Source: Monosporascus cannonballus (lineage: Eukaryota; Ascomycota; Sordariomycetes; Xylariales). From it: a stretch of 64,000 bases of DNA. This document shows, in pieces, positions 39,243-51,470 of the stretch. The stretch lies in contig QJNS01000244.1 in the NCBI GenBank assembly GCA_004154925.1, positions 1-64,000 on the forward strand, in the 5' to 3' direction. Made by a program: the position numbers and the translations under genes. The notes under the pieces are model-generated. The model searched no databases. It saw nothing but the letters and a program-made list of their open reading frames with translations, and was not told where the DNA came from. Numbering within the stretch: the stretch's first letter is position 1; the number at the start of each line of letters is the position of its first letter.

Positions 39243-39955
39243 TATAATAATCGAAAAAATACGATATATTGTAGGATGGAGTTAGAATTTCGAATATGAT
39301 ATATCTAAGCCCGAATCACGTGTATGAGTGTACAAGCCGTACTTGTAAATAAACTAGCATACGTTATATTTCTTCGCAGTATGCGGTACGTAGAATTATA
39401 TAAATTATTTTTTCGAAATCTATTATATATTAGCACTTAAAGGTTAAACAAAATCGCGTTTGTTTGAAAAAAAGTCAAGTTAGTTATAAATACGTAAAAA
39501 TAATATAAACGTATTTATTTAAGTTATATTTATATTATTCTATCGTATTTACGCTTTATTTCAGAATAAAACCTTTTAAAATCAAGTTTTTATTTACAAT
39601 GTTATTTTTAACGCGCTTTTTTTATAATTTAAGTCGAAGATATTAAATCCGTTTTTAGTTTTTTTATTAGATGAAATTAATTAAAAGAAAAACGGAATTA
39701 GTTATAAAAAATCGAATAACTTTAAAGTTTTAGCTTAAAAATTAAAACGTAAATATTATAACGAGTTTTGAAAACAAATAAATAAGAAAAGTTAGTGATT
39801 TTTTTAAAAAAAAAATCGAATTTAAATTATCAAACATAGGCTTGGACGTAAATGAGAGGGGAAGGACATAACATAGACGTATGAAAGTTACAAATACTTT
39901 TGTTAGCGCGATATAGTTAGTTCTTAGGAGCGAGAAGTATTGCATAAGGGTCTAC
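39243..39955. other. AT-rich stretch with two less mutated islands
   Basis: Islands of normal composition at about 39262-39400 (starting TGTAGGATGG) and 39830-39955 are separated by RIPed DNA. They may be parts of another LTR element cut by the copia insertion, but I found no matching termini or duplication. Confidence 0.4.
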
Positions 39956-42900
39956 TGTCAGCTAGCTGAAAGGTGTGGAGCGCTTCTCATATACGGAAAG
40001 ATCTCATACTGATCGGCTCATATATGTTCCGTAGCTAAGCTACTTAGAGTTGTACGCGTACGAAAACACTTACAACTTAACGAAATACAAGAACATAACT
40101 AATATCCCCTATATCTGATAATTAAAAGTCTTAATCGGTTAAATTGTATATATCTTTATTAATTAATTATTATTAAAACGATATAAGTTATATATTAATG
40201 TTGATTATATATATATCTTGATAATAATAATAATAACCGTATAATCGACGACATTAATTATTTATAAAGAACTTATGAATTGGAATTATTATAAAGGCAA
40301 GTTTTAATTTAAAATATACGTACTTAATATTTAAAACTTTATTAATCTCTATTAATTATTTTCGTAATTTGTTAAATTAACAAAACTGGATATAACCTTT
40401 TATTCCAAAAGACGAATTCGTTATACGGCATAATTTAATTTCTTATTATTGGTTTTATTATCTAGATAAATTATCGAAAAAACTGATTTTACGAGATATT
40501 TAATTAGTACTATTAAGATAACGATCGAAAATAAATAAACCTATAATTAGGATTTTGCGGCATATATCTTTAAAAATCGAAAATACGATATTTTCCGTAA
40601 AAATGTTAATAACCTAACGAAATAAGTCTTAATATTATTATTTTTAGCGATTAAAAAACGAATTTTCTCTTTAGAAAACGTTTACGAAGATAATATGCCA
40701 AATTAGCCGAATTAAGCATAATATACGATAACAAATTCCTAATTCATATTTAACGAAAATATCGCAAAACGTTAAAGTAAATTTCAAAATTTAACAAAAC
40801 AACTAAACGAATATATTATAAAATAGCCAAAAATTATATCTTTAAACTAACGATATAATATTTTAAAAATAAAAACGACAATTATATAAGTTAACGAATT
40901 ATATATAATATTAACACTTATAATTAAAATATAAATCACTATTATTTATATAGTAAGGAAAGCCGAGATCGATAACGGTATAAATAATTTCTAAAAAATG
41001 GCAATAAATTTTTCGAACTATTAAGCTATGGCCCATCCTATATTTATATTACACAATATTAAGGTAACGTTTTCGACGTTCCAGAGGACCCTTATAGATG
41101 TCCTTAATTAAAATAATCTTAAATAGGACAACGCTAAGCTTAGTAATCTTTACTTATAAAGAAAAATTCGGAAATATAAGGCGAAATAAAAGAATTATAA
41201 AGGTTTTTATATAAACCGAAACGTTAATAAATAAAAACGATAAAAATCGGATACGTAAAATATTTATTGTAAAACTTACTTAAACGTTTATCATATATTA
41301 TTCTAATATTATTATATATTCTTTAATAAAGCTTTAACGGATTTTCGCTTTAACGATAAGATAAAAGCATATATTTAAGGTCGAATTACAACCCATTAAT
41401 GCTTTAAAAAATTAACGATTTATCGAAAATTATGAAAAAAAATATTTAAATAAATAAATTAATATTTGAAAAAGATAAAATAAAATTTAGCGTATTTCTT
41501 AATTATTTATTAACGTAACGTTATAAATGTTTTATTTTATCCTTTAAAGAATTTATCCCGTTTGTACTTAAGGTTAACAATATACAATTTTTAACCTTAT
41601 TAATAAATTCCTAAATTTTAAACCATTTGTACAAAGTAATAGAATATATATAAGTAATAATTTCGTTCCAATTAAAAAGTATTAAAAAGTCGATATAGTA
41701 TTTCGAAATCTTAGCGATACGAAAGTATTACGTTTATACGACGTAATATATTGCGAAGATTTCGTATATAACCTGGTATTTTTCCAGCAATTTCGAAAAA
41801 AGAATTATTAAGAGAGTAACTGAAAAATTAATATTTCTATTCGAAATAAATATAATTAAATAATTATCACCTTAATTAATAAATTTGATTAAGTTGTTAT
41901 TGAAACTATTAACGTAATAATTATTTATGCAGTTTTGGCAACTTATAAACGAAATATAAATTCGTAAATAATAAAATTATTACGAATCGATAACAACATT
42001 ATATAGTACCTAAGATTAGGATATCTAGAACTCGAAATAATCGCATAGGTATAGTTCTATACGAAAGAAATCCGCTTAAAGAGTTTTATAATAATCGAAT
42101 ACCAAATATATAGCTAGACAAAAGCTAAAAAGCAAATACGTTATGCGTCTAAAGGAATTTCTCGATTAGAACAAAAAATCGTTATCGATTTGATAGATTT
42201 CGAAAAAAAAAATCTTAAAAGATGTAGATTCGTTACATTTGTAATCGATTAATATTTAGGTTTTATCTAGGATATTTATTTTAAAAATAGAAAGCAAAAT
42301 ATATTAATCAAAATATTTTAATATTTGTTTAAAAGTTTTAAAGACTTAAAATAAGATATTTCCATAGGTATTTAAATATAATAATAAGATTTTAAACAAT
42401 TATAAATTTAATAATATTTTTAATTATTTACCTTTAATAGTAAACCTAAAGTTTTAGTATTATATATCTAGATTTAAAATAAGAGTATAAAACGTTTAAG
42501 AGATATAATTAAGGAAAAATTATAATGCGAAATAATATTAAATTACTTTCTCTTTTAATCGTATATATTTTTAAAATAGTAATATACGTACATAATTATA
42601 CGCTTAAATACGTACTTTTTAACAAAATATATACGAAGTTTATTATATTTATCTAGCGTATAAAAATAATATAATTACATTTAATTCAAAATTTTAATAA
42701 GTTTAGTTGCGAATATATAGCTATATAGCTTAGGTTATAATAGTTATCGTTATAAAAAAATAGAGATTTTAAAAACTAAATCTTAAAATATAAATATATT
42801 ATTTTGTCGTTTAACGATTTACAAATATATACGAAATTTAAATTTCGTTAATTAATAAGATTATGATTATTCAAAATATATAATTTAACGAAAACATTAT

Positions 42901-45328
42901 TTTTAAAGAATATTAAAAGTTTAAAAAATAACCTTATATATATAATAAAAAATAAGTTATAAAATTTATTTCAATAAGTAAAAATATCTAATTAAGTTAA
43001 TAATTATTTTATATACCTATATAATATTAAAACTTTAAAAGAAATAATTTAATTATCAAGTAAATAAAATTAACCTTAAAAAGATATTAATTTAAAAAAA
43101 TATACGGAATTTAAAAAAATAAACTTATTTGTAAAAAAACCAATTATCTTTATATAATCGTTATATTCGAATTATTTTCGTTTCTTTAATTATTAATGCT
43201 ATTATCGTTTGTTTTAATAATTCTTATAATTATTATACCGACGAAAATAATAAAAATAACCTTAAGTTCTTATTACATTATTTAACTTAAAATATCAGTA
43301 AAAAACGAAGATACTTTACGGGTTCTAAACGTAAGCTTTTCGTATATTCCGTACCGAACTAATATTATCTGAAATAAATATAAGGTGTAAAAAACCGTCT
43401 GTAATATAAAACGTTTAGGTTTTTTTTATAATTACAAACAATAACCGGCCGGTATATTACGAAAATTTAAGAAAAATAATTACTCGAAATACGGCATACT
43501 TTAATCGAAAAAGCTTTAATATCAAAATATATAAGAAAATATATAAGTCGCAAAACTAGATATATGGGCGTAATTTATAATTACCGCCGTAAAGCCATAA
43601 AAAACTAAATATATATATATCAAAGAAAATATTTCGTAAAGCCGAAACAATTTATTTATAAAGTTATAAAAAGATATAATCTTAGGAAATTATTAATTAT
43701 TCTTTTACTAAAAAATAGGTTTTAAGATATATATATTTAAATATACCTTTATAAAGTTAAAAAATACGATTAATTATAAAATTCTAAGGCCTGTTTTATT
43801 ATATAAAGCGATTAATACTTAAAGAATATTTATAATAATATATATATATTTATATTCGTCAAAAGGTTATTTCGAACGTTAATTATTATCGGAAGTAGAT
43901 TTAACTTTAAGTTTATTAATATAACGTTATATTATAAAATATATATAAAAGTACTCTTAGAATACCTATAATATAAAAAAATACTTCTAATTAAGAAAGC
44001 ATTATATAAATTAAAAAGTTATTTTTATTTTGGTAGAAAAGATTTATTAATATATTAAAGAATTTAACATTAACCCTTATTTCTTTCGAATGTTATTATT
44101 TTATTTATTAAAAGGTATTGTCTTTTGTAAATAATATTATTGCCGTATATAGTAAAAAAACTTAAAATTTTGTTAATTAACTAATCAAATAAATTTACAA
44201 ACGGTATACCTTTAAAAGGGGTAAAAATTTATAAGAATCTTTCGGAATCGAAATAATTAAAAATATATTTAATAAAAGAATTTAATCATTTTAATCTTTA
44301 AAAAAGTATAAATAACTACTTAAAAATATTTACAATAAACGTGGAACTATTACCTAATCCTGATCTGTATTATTTAAGCTTAATTAGCAAATACTAGAAA
44401 AAAATTATTTTTATTTTATAAGTTATAATTAATACGTAATTAAATATATTTTTATAATATTTCGATTTACTTAATTTTACTTAAATTTTAATAACGTATA
44501 TTATAAAATTAATAATCGAATTATATTACATTTATTCAATACCAAAACGTTAACGTTATAATGCGGAAATAAAAATGTAATAAATGTTTGAAATAATACC
44601 TTTTTTACAAATAATACGGTCGATTAAAAAAACTTTTAAATTTACGTGATAAAGCTACTTAGCAAAATAATAAAAAAGCAGATAATTAAATAAAATATAA
44701 TACTTACTTTTATAACTAAAATGAAATAATTATTTCTTATATAAGTTACAAAAAATATATTACTTTATTTTTAATTAATTAAAAATTAAAAATTAAAATA
44801 AATACAGAATCAATAAACAAATAATATAATAATTAATAAATTCTAACGTTAATTAAGGTTAATGTTGCCTTTTTAAAGATAAAATTATAATACGTAAATA
44901 TATATGATTATTGATTACGAAAAATAATAAAAAAGAACTTAATCAAAATAGATTATACGTTTATGAGTAATATGTTAATTAATAAATTAATTAAAGCCTT
45001 AAACTAGCTAAAAAAAAATTTTAAAGGTTATTTTAAATAAAGAATTAATTAATTAAAAGAATTCAATCGTTAAAACAGGTAAAATAAATAATTATAATTT
45101 TAAAAAATAATAAAATGTGACGATTAACGCCGTAAATGCTTTAAGGCGTTAAGGAGGTATGTCAACTAACTGGGGGGTACGGAGCGCTCTCTATATACGG
45201 AAAGGTCCCATACTGATCGGCTCATATATGTTCCGTGGCTAAGCTACTTACTTAGAATTGTACCCGTACGAGAGCACCTACAACTTAACGGAATACAAGA
45301 ACACAACTGATGTCCCCTATATCTGACA
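39956..45328 (+). mobile_element. Ty1/copia-type LTR retrotransposon, RIPed
   Basis: A 5,373-bp element. LTRs 39956-40120 (165 bp, TGTCAGC...CTGATA) and 45160-45328 (169 bp, TGTCAAC...CTGACA). Flanking TCTAC on the left and CCTAC on the right are the probable 5-bp duplication with one C/T change. A purine tract (TTAAGGAGGTA) precedes the 3' LTR. Interior pol is barely legible. A KKALYKLK segment near 44.0 kb followed by a YVDD-like region fits copia reverse transcriptase. Short LTRs and total length also fit copia. Confidence 0.75.
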
Positions 45329-45333
45329 CCTAC

Positions 45334-46398
45334 TGCTTCTAGACACGGAAGGATTTAATTACAATATAGTTCCAGGATTTCGTCAAAGGGATCGAAAACT
45401 GGGATCCTGGTCCCAAAAAGGGGCCCAAGGCCGATACCCTGATTGGGGTTGCCATCACTTGAGGGCCCAGAAATGGGAACAAGATTAGTTAATGGGCTGC
45501 TCAGCCAAAGGGGTGAACAGAGCTGACGCAGGCTGATGGGGGGCTGAAGGTGGCTGATAAATAGCTGAGCCGAGATTGAGCCGAGGAGTGAAGAGGCCGT
45601 AAAAGTGGGCCACCCATGCCGAGTCACGTGTCGCTTGAGTTTTGTCTCAGGATACCAATGCATCCAACAAACTGTCCGAAGAATGACAAATGTTAGACCT
45701 CGTACGGGTCATCTTAATTCTTGCGATTTGTTCCCAACCCACACACATATAAAATAGCAGCTTTTAAACGCGGTCGAATATGGAAGTAGAGTTCGCCTTT
45801 GAATATGACCCTAATTGAGGGTTCTGTGTCCCTGGCAACGCTGCTCGAACGTCCCAACAGTCTCGTAAGAGGCTAATAAGAGATCACAAACGTGATACAA
45901 ATGTGAAAATAAGGAAATAAACGGTATTTCCAGATCGATCATGTCGAGCGACAACCACCATATCCCAAAGTGACAAAGCCAGAAAACTGAATGTTCGCTA
46001 ACAGAACGACAAAAGAGACACCTGCCGAATAAGATACATATGCGATAGGTAACGATAAGGATACGGTTATTCGCTGTAAAATATGTGCCTACTCGAGAGG
46101 GGGAATAGGGGCACAGTTCATACAGTTGGGAGGAGTTGCCTTGCTATCTACAGACGATCCTGGACTCCAGGACCGCAGGGCTCCCTTGGGACCACAGAGC
46201 GATATGACCATTATGCCAATTGCACAGCGGCGTATTGCATTTAAAATGGTTGGTTATACCTTTCTAATGGTTACGTCGGAGGGAGATATGTGCCAACGAA
46301 ATTGTTTTATAAGATCCTCCATGTTACATTCCAGACGCCTTTCGAACTGCGGCATCTGCCTGCTAGAAGCTTGGAAAGGTTAGCGGCATTCTCAGCGC
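45334..46398. other. Transition out of the RIP block, no supported gene
   Basis: Normal composition resumes at once after the copia LTR. Open frames at 45355-45663 (minus) and 46126-46383 (plus) are moderately long but show no start context, intron or motif. Confidence 0.4.
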
Positions 46399-46921
46399 CT
46401 ACGACTCCCAGGGTATTCTCTGTTAGTCACCTCCACTGCCCACCATGTGCCTTATGAGGCTACAACTTACAGGGGTATTCTTTGTTAGTTACCCCCACCG
46501 TCCCACAAGATTCCCTTTAACAGTTAGCACGTATACTCTCATGCATTTTGTATGCAAAAATACCTCCATCAATTACTTTGCTGGTTTCCTTAAACGTAAC
46601 GTTATATGCTATCCCATTTGTTAGGGGTGTTTGGCAGCTTTAATTAACGACGGCGCTTTACGCAGGAGTTGATTCTTGATATATCGAAGCTGGTTTTTAG
46701 GTGCATATTAGGAATTACGAAAGGATTTTGATTTAAAGCAAATACAGCTGTTAATGGGTAGGTAAACAGAATGCTATATATGGGCTGTGGTAGTAACGAG
46801 TTACAGATATGTAAAAACAGATAGATTTCTATACAAATTTTATAGTAGTTTACATATTAGCCTTTAAGGGAAACAAGTAGGGCAGTAGAGGTAACTAACA
46901 AAGAATGGCTGTGAGTTGTAG
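46399..46921. mobile_element. MITE-like inverted-repeat element with an extra terminal copy
   Basis: A terminal segment containing TATTCTTTGTTAGTTACC (46460-46504) faces its inverse at 46880-46921 over about 45 bp. The interior encodes nothing. A second copy of the left terminus (46399-46441, containing TATTCTCTGTTAGTCACC) lies immediately outside, suggesting a tandem or nested insertion. I could not identify a target duplication, so the family is uncertain. Confidence 0.6.
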
Positions 46922-49463
46922 CTTGTAGACTCCAAAAGATATTGGATGGAATATACATTGGCATTTCAGACAGGACCGACCTTCGTCACTTTTGCGATGG
47001 TGGCAAGAACTGACAAAACTATCAACAGGTCTACTCCCATACAAAAGATGTATGAGATTCTACCGGACCCAATGGTGGACCATGCGGAGGTAACTCCTGA
47101 GAATTGTATACAGCGCTAGCATCTGCTAGTGACTGCTAAGCGAACCTTAATTTGACTTCATCAATTCAACCACCACGAACACCACACTCCCGGGTCAGCG
47201 CGCTTAGACCACACTCGATAAGCCCCATCAATCAGAGCGAAAATTGATCAATCTCTAAGGAAAAGGCTTAGTGTACAACGGGCGTATTTTCGTACGGAAT
47301 GCCCAGGAAAAGGCATCAATACAATCAACCATTTCGCCAGGCATATCCCTTGCTATAAACCAGAAAATACACTAGCAAGTCTGGGACGTCGTCACACTGG
47401 ACAACATCACGCCAATGCTAGCAGATAATGAACAGCAACCGCAGCCCCCTGCGCTGCATGATATCAACGATAACAACGGTCTTTTGTTGCAATAACGAAG
47501 AGACTACTGAAGTTGCATCGAGTCTACCCAGCTCTCAAATCAAGCACAACGCCCCCGACGGACGTGTTCTTTTGAGTTTCGATTCAAGAGTTATGCGTTG
47601 TTCGGCATTCCGTAGAATATATGCCCAACTCTCACTCCTTTCAGGGCTATTTGTGTAACATCTTGTATACTGAGAGCTATTCAGCCTGGGTTAAAGCTAT
47701 CGGCAGCACCTCGGACAATGGTGGTTAAGTTCGGACTCCGGTGCGTCTTTGATGGCTGCCCGGGGGTTGCACAGACGAGGACTATACAGAACTGTGCAAC
47801 ACACCAACACCAATAGAAAGAACTGATCTTCCCTTGTAAATGATCACCCTGGTTTACGAGACAAACAATCGGGAGAAGGAGCGATCACCTGGAGAGCGAT
47901 TGGTTCCGAACGGAATGGAAACCGGTGTATGACTGCTGGGCCACTGGAGTAAAATCCCCTTAGCCAACGTCTTTGCGAACTCCATGTGGGCTCGAAGACA
48001 CTAGTCGTTGTCTTGCCTCCTTCTGTTTAGGAAGATAAGCCGGTGTCACGGCTAGCATAGCTCCCATGTCAGGGAAAATGGTAAAGTACGGAGTGAGAGG
48101 CAGAAGAAGCAGCCCAGCAGGTGGTTCATAGTATGGGTAGTAAATAGATGACCATTAATGCCTGCCCTTTTCTAACTACTCGGGGGCGAAGCCCCCCTAT
48201 ATATACACAAACTGGAGCCACACTGGTGGGTCGCTGGGCCCCGGAAAGGGGGCCGCACCTTGGCACCTGACACTTGCGGACCAAAGAGACGGCAACCAAA
48301 CAAGGAACCTTTCCGTCTCCGTGTTCAAGTAAATAGTTAAATATTACGCTTCGAGGATAGGGCTGACGTCGTGCGAAAGCAGATAACTCCATCCATGTCT
48401 ATATCACGAGTCTATCCTATCCGTACCGCCATGAATGACCGGCAACAAGCACAACAAGAATGTTATACTCGCACATCCAAACGCTAAAGACTTTTATCCA
48501 CTCTGAGATGCTTGCTTGGTGTCCCTGGTATCAATCATATACCCCTTCGCAAGCCTGGAAAGACCAAACAGTGGCGTCTTTCCTGCGCCGATGGCAGCGA
48601 CATTAAGTTTAGAGACTTTCGAGCTCAAACTTCTCTGCCTATTCTACTTGTAATGAGGATTCAATTACGACCAAGGCCCCTGTATAATGCGCCCCATTTC
48701 GGCCCACGACCGGGAAAGTCCATTTCTACCATCATCCTCGCATTCTCAGGTATGGCCATCGCAGCGCTCGCCGTCGTTAGTAGGTTTTAAGCCAAAAGTT
48801 ATCTACTCATTTCCACGTAAATCCAGGACTAATTGGCTCGAAATAGAGAGGCACCCAATGGATAATTATGACGACGATATTTTCCTCTGCCGTCAAGCGC
48901 TACATGGACTCTATGGCCTGTGGTGACGCCATCCATCATAATGGCCACGATGATGCAACCAAGGGCGGTGTCGAGTCTATTACCCATGGCGGTACCATTT
49001 ATCTTAATATCGAGGATGAGTGATAGGCAAAAGTCTTTTAAGAGTGAGGAGAGGCCGAGGCAGGGTGGAGGGGAACACAGTGGCACTTCACATGTGTTAT
49101 ATCGCTGATGGAACGCAAGTGCACGACAATCTTCCATAGGGTAGGTCGTATGGGATGTAAAGACATAGCATAATCGTATTCTTGTGGACCGCATGCCTTC
49201 CATTCATCTCGCTCTAATTTCTACCAACATACACCTACGCGTGTAGATACGCATTTCCTCGTGTGGGTAGGGTCTTGTAGCTTAGTACATGCCGGCCAGG
49301 TCATCTCAGGCCACGACTGGCTCGGGCCACCAGCGCCGGGATGGCATATAGATTATGTATAATAGGGCGTATCCAGTGAGCCGGATCAGATAGCGGGGTG
49401 CCACACATACTAGGGGGCAGATGCACAGCTCTTGAGGATATATATGTCACTAGGAAGCTAGGA
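46922..49463. other. Intergenic or decayed stretch
   Basis: No recognisable gene. A perfect GGGGGC-GAA-GCCCCC hairpin lies at 48182-48196. Frames at 48512-48790 and 48829-49203 are open but lack motifs. Confidence 0.4.
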
Positions 49464-49927
49464 GCCGAGATTAGGGTTTGCATTACCCACCCACCCACGC
49501 TAAAATTTCCACCCACGAGTACCCACGGAGACCCGCTAACCACCCACGGGTGGGTAGCAGGGGTGCGTAGGTAAACTGAAACCACCCACGGACTAACCAC
49601 CCGTGGATACCCAAAATGCTAAATGGTTAACCACCCATGGGTACCCATTTCTAACTTAAGTATTTATTATATTAATATAAGTAAATTAATCCTTATAAAG
49701 ATAAAAAACGTATATAACATCAGGCTGTATTTTATGAAGTACTTTTTAAAGTACTAATACCTAAATCAGGAACACCTAATTGTTATGCTTGGCCCTAACC
49801 ATTATTCTTATGAACGCAACGCCGTACTAATCGGGGTATCCATAACTGCCGTATGCAGGGCCGTACTAATCCGAGTATTAATCGGGGTAACCAAAACTCC
49901 CTTATGCGAAGCCGTACCAATCGTATA

Positions 49928-50370
49928 TTAATATTCTTGCGGCTCGTCCTGCTTTACCTGCTCGTCCGGCTCTAGCTGGTCGTCCTGCTCAGTTATTTCT
50001 GAATCGGAATTCAGCGGGATATTCAGCTCTTTATATGGCTTATCTGGGTTTTGCAGTACGGCTTGCTCGTGCTCCTTAGCCTGCCGCTGGCAGATAAACC
50101 TCTCCTTTCGCTAAGCATGATACAGCTTGTCTTACTGCGCGCGAGCCTTTTCCAGCTGCTTTTGTTTTGCTTTATCTCGGGCTGCTTTTCGTTCGGCTTT
50201 TCTGGTTTCGCGTTCTTTTGGAGTTTCGTATAGCGCCTATCCGGTAACGCCGTAATCCGGCAAACCCATAGGACCTACAGACGCCATCATGCCCGTCACA
50301 TGGTAGACTAGCTTCATGTCTTTAACCATTAACGTGACGCGTTTGCCATGGATGCAACACAAATTGGCGG
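49928..50370 (-). pseudogene. Histone-H3-like C-terminal half with charged tail, inside the hAT element
   Basis: After an acceptor TTTATAG (branch CGTACTAATC upstream, written on the minus strand) the frame reads NLCCIHGKRVTLMVKDMKL. Histone H3 has NLCAIHAKRVTIMPKDIQL at the end of its fold; counted on to the next Gly, 14 of 25 positions agree. This covers the end of helix 2, loop 2 and helix 3. A roughly 95-residue extension follows, rich in Lys, Arg, Glu and Gln (KERETRKAERKAARDKAKQK) and then acidic (SEITEQDDQLEPDEQ), ending at TAA 49930-49928. Three in-frame stops (one TAG at 50239-50237) look like CAG/CAA to TAG/TAA changes. Upstream, helix-1-like residues (ELFFVIRHPETNVSKVA) are open on the same strand, but the join is not resolved. 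Role unknown; an H3 variant captured by a transposon is the simplest reading. Confidence 0.6.
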
Positions 50371-50441
50371 CTATAAACGATTAGTACGTGGATTAGTACG
50401 CATATTCGTTGCTAACTTAATTTTATAGCACCAGCTGTACT

Positions 50442-51191
50442 ATGCCTACATTTATTAAATTAAACTTCTCCAAAAGCCCTTGCAGACCCTATATTATAAG
50501 GCCCGACAAAGCTCCCACCACTTACGCAATGGGAACTTGATACCCGAAATTAAGCTGGGCATCCTTGATTTTCTCCGCGCCGAGGGGATAAATAAAACTT
50601 GGGCAACCCCCATTTTTCATTATCTTTGCAACTTTGCTGACATTCGTCTCTGGATGGCGGATAACGAAAAAAAGCTCCTGGTTAATCTTATCAAACTCCA
50701 ACCTTCCGATATTATAGCTTAGAAAAAATTGTTTCCGCGGGTGGCGGACAAATTCAAATTACGCCGCCGGTCTTACAGGCTCCGGTAAGTTAATTACCTA
50801 TTTTATTGGCGTACTAATCTTCGTACTAACCCATTTTTCTCGCCCTAGTTCGAAACACAAATTTCGTCGCTTCAATTACTTTCCAAAAGTGCTTTCGTAC
50901 TTTCAGCCTACGGTTACCGGAATATTAAGAGAAGTAATTTCCTTCGGCTACAATGCCCGCAAGCTTCGTAAGTTTTGGTCGCCTTATCTTCCCGGCCCGG
51001 CTTGGCTCTGAAATAATGCGGCAATGCGATGGCTCGAAAAAGCCGCTTTTCGTTCGGCTTCTAGGCGAAAAGTGAAATTGGCGGTAACACTAATATGCAT
51101 CCCGAAAATCTTTCCAATTGCCCCCAAGGCCTTCGTAAACAACTTTCTCCCAAGCGTATATTCGTTTGGTTCACAGAATATAATGGATTAA
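50442..51191 (+). pseudogene. Unknown two-exon coding remnant in the hAT element
   Basis: The plus-strand frame opens near 50442-50459 and runs (one frameshift near 50475, one TAG at 50720) to 50783. It meets a textbook intron, donor GTAAGT, branch TACTAAC, acceptor CCCTAG (50784-50849), and continues in frame to TAA 51189-51191, with one TGA on the way. Segments such as WATPIFHYLCNFADIRLWMA and TGILREVISFGYNARKLRKF are protein-like. Family not recognised. It overlaps, on the other strand, where the 5' part of the H3-like gene should be, so one of the two readings may be a shadow. Confidence 0.4.
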
Positions 51192-51470
51192 GTAGTTTGG
51201 CCAAATTGGCAAATTCGCAACCAATTTTGCTTGGTTCATAAGGCAGGGCAATTACTACGCAGATTAGCACGGAGATTAGTACGCCTTTAATGACAATCTT
51301 GCTCTTAAAATAAATACGACCCTTAATTCGCTATGTTCTGACGTTATTATGATTTTTACCCAATGGGTACCCGTGGGTGGGTAGTTCGTGGGTGGGTAGT
51401 CGTGGGTAATTTCGAAAAAATTTCCAAGACCACCCATGGGTGGGTACCCATTGCAAACCCTAGCCGAGAT

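Larger units (their letters stand above)
11521..45159. other. RIP-degraded AT-rich heterochromatin-like block
   Basis: About 33.6 kb of extremely AT-rich DNA with sharp edges. C and G survive mostly as CpG (runs of CGAAA, ACGA, CGTT), while CpA and TpG are scarce and TpA abundant. Recognisable transposon proteins in it carry many TAA/TAG codons where CAA, CAG or TGG are expected. This is the standard signature of repeat-induced point mutation. No intact host gene is visible. Identified content is listed as separate entries. The stretch 11.6-12.6 kb holds nothing I can name. Confidence 0.93.
49823..51283. repeat. Repeated decamer CGTACTAATC, often paired at 12 bp
   Basis: Exact or one-mismatch copies (as CGTACTAATC or its complement) at 49823, 49862, 49913, 50379, 50391, 50810, 50822 (shortened), 51262 and 51274. 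Three pairs have starts exactly 12 bp apart (50379/50391, 50810/50822, 51262/51274). Each contains a TACTAAY branch-site core, and several precede plausible acceptors. Confidence 0.8.
49472..51462. mobile_element. hAT-type DNA transposon, 1,991 bp
   Basis: Termini TAGGGTTTGCA at both ends in inverse orientation, with clustered GGGTGGGT/ACCCACCC subterminal motifs. A perfect 8-bp duplication GCCGAGAT flanks it (49464-49471 and 51463-51470). The 8-bp duplication and terminal style identify the hAT superfamily. I do not see an hAT transposase inside. Coding remnants on both strands (49928-50370 minus, 50442-51191 plus) appear to be cargo, so it is probably non-autonomous. Confidence 0.88.

Noticed and set aside
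39262..39400. Solo LTR starting TGTAGGATGG
   Set aside because: No matching CA end with a flanking duplication could be found.
11521..45159. Mitochondrial DNA insertion or bacterial/AT-rich contaminant
   Set aside because: The block contains nested fungal retrotransposons and a Fot1 relic with target duplications, and residual CpG typical of RIP. No mitochondrial genes are visible.
45355..45663. 102-codon minus frame as a gene
   Set aside because: No recognisable domain, no intron or start context, and it directly abuts the RIP block and copia LTR.
48182..48196. Helitron 3' hairpin
   Set aside because: The hairpin is followed by CTAT rather than CTRR at the usual distance, and no facing TC end or Rep/helicase was seen.
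50379..50831. Independent nested transposon bounded by the paired decamers
   Set aside because: The inverted pair is suggestive, but other pairs in the element lack partners and the sequences also fit intron branch sites; kept only as a hypothesis in the findings.
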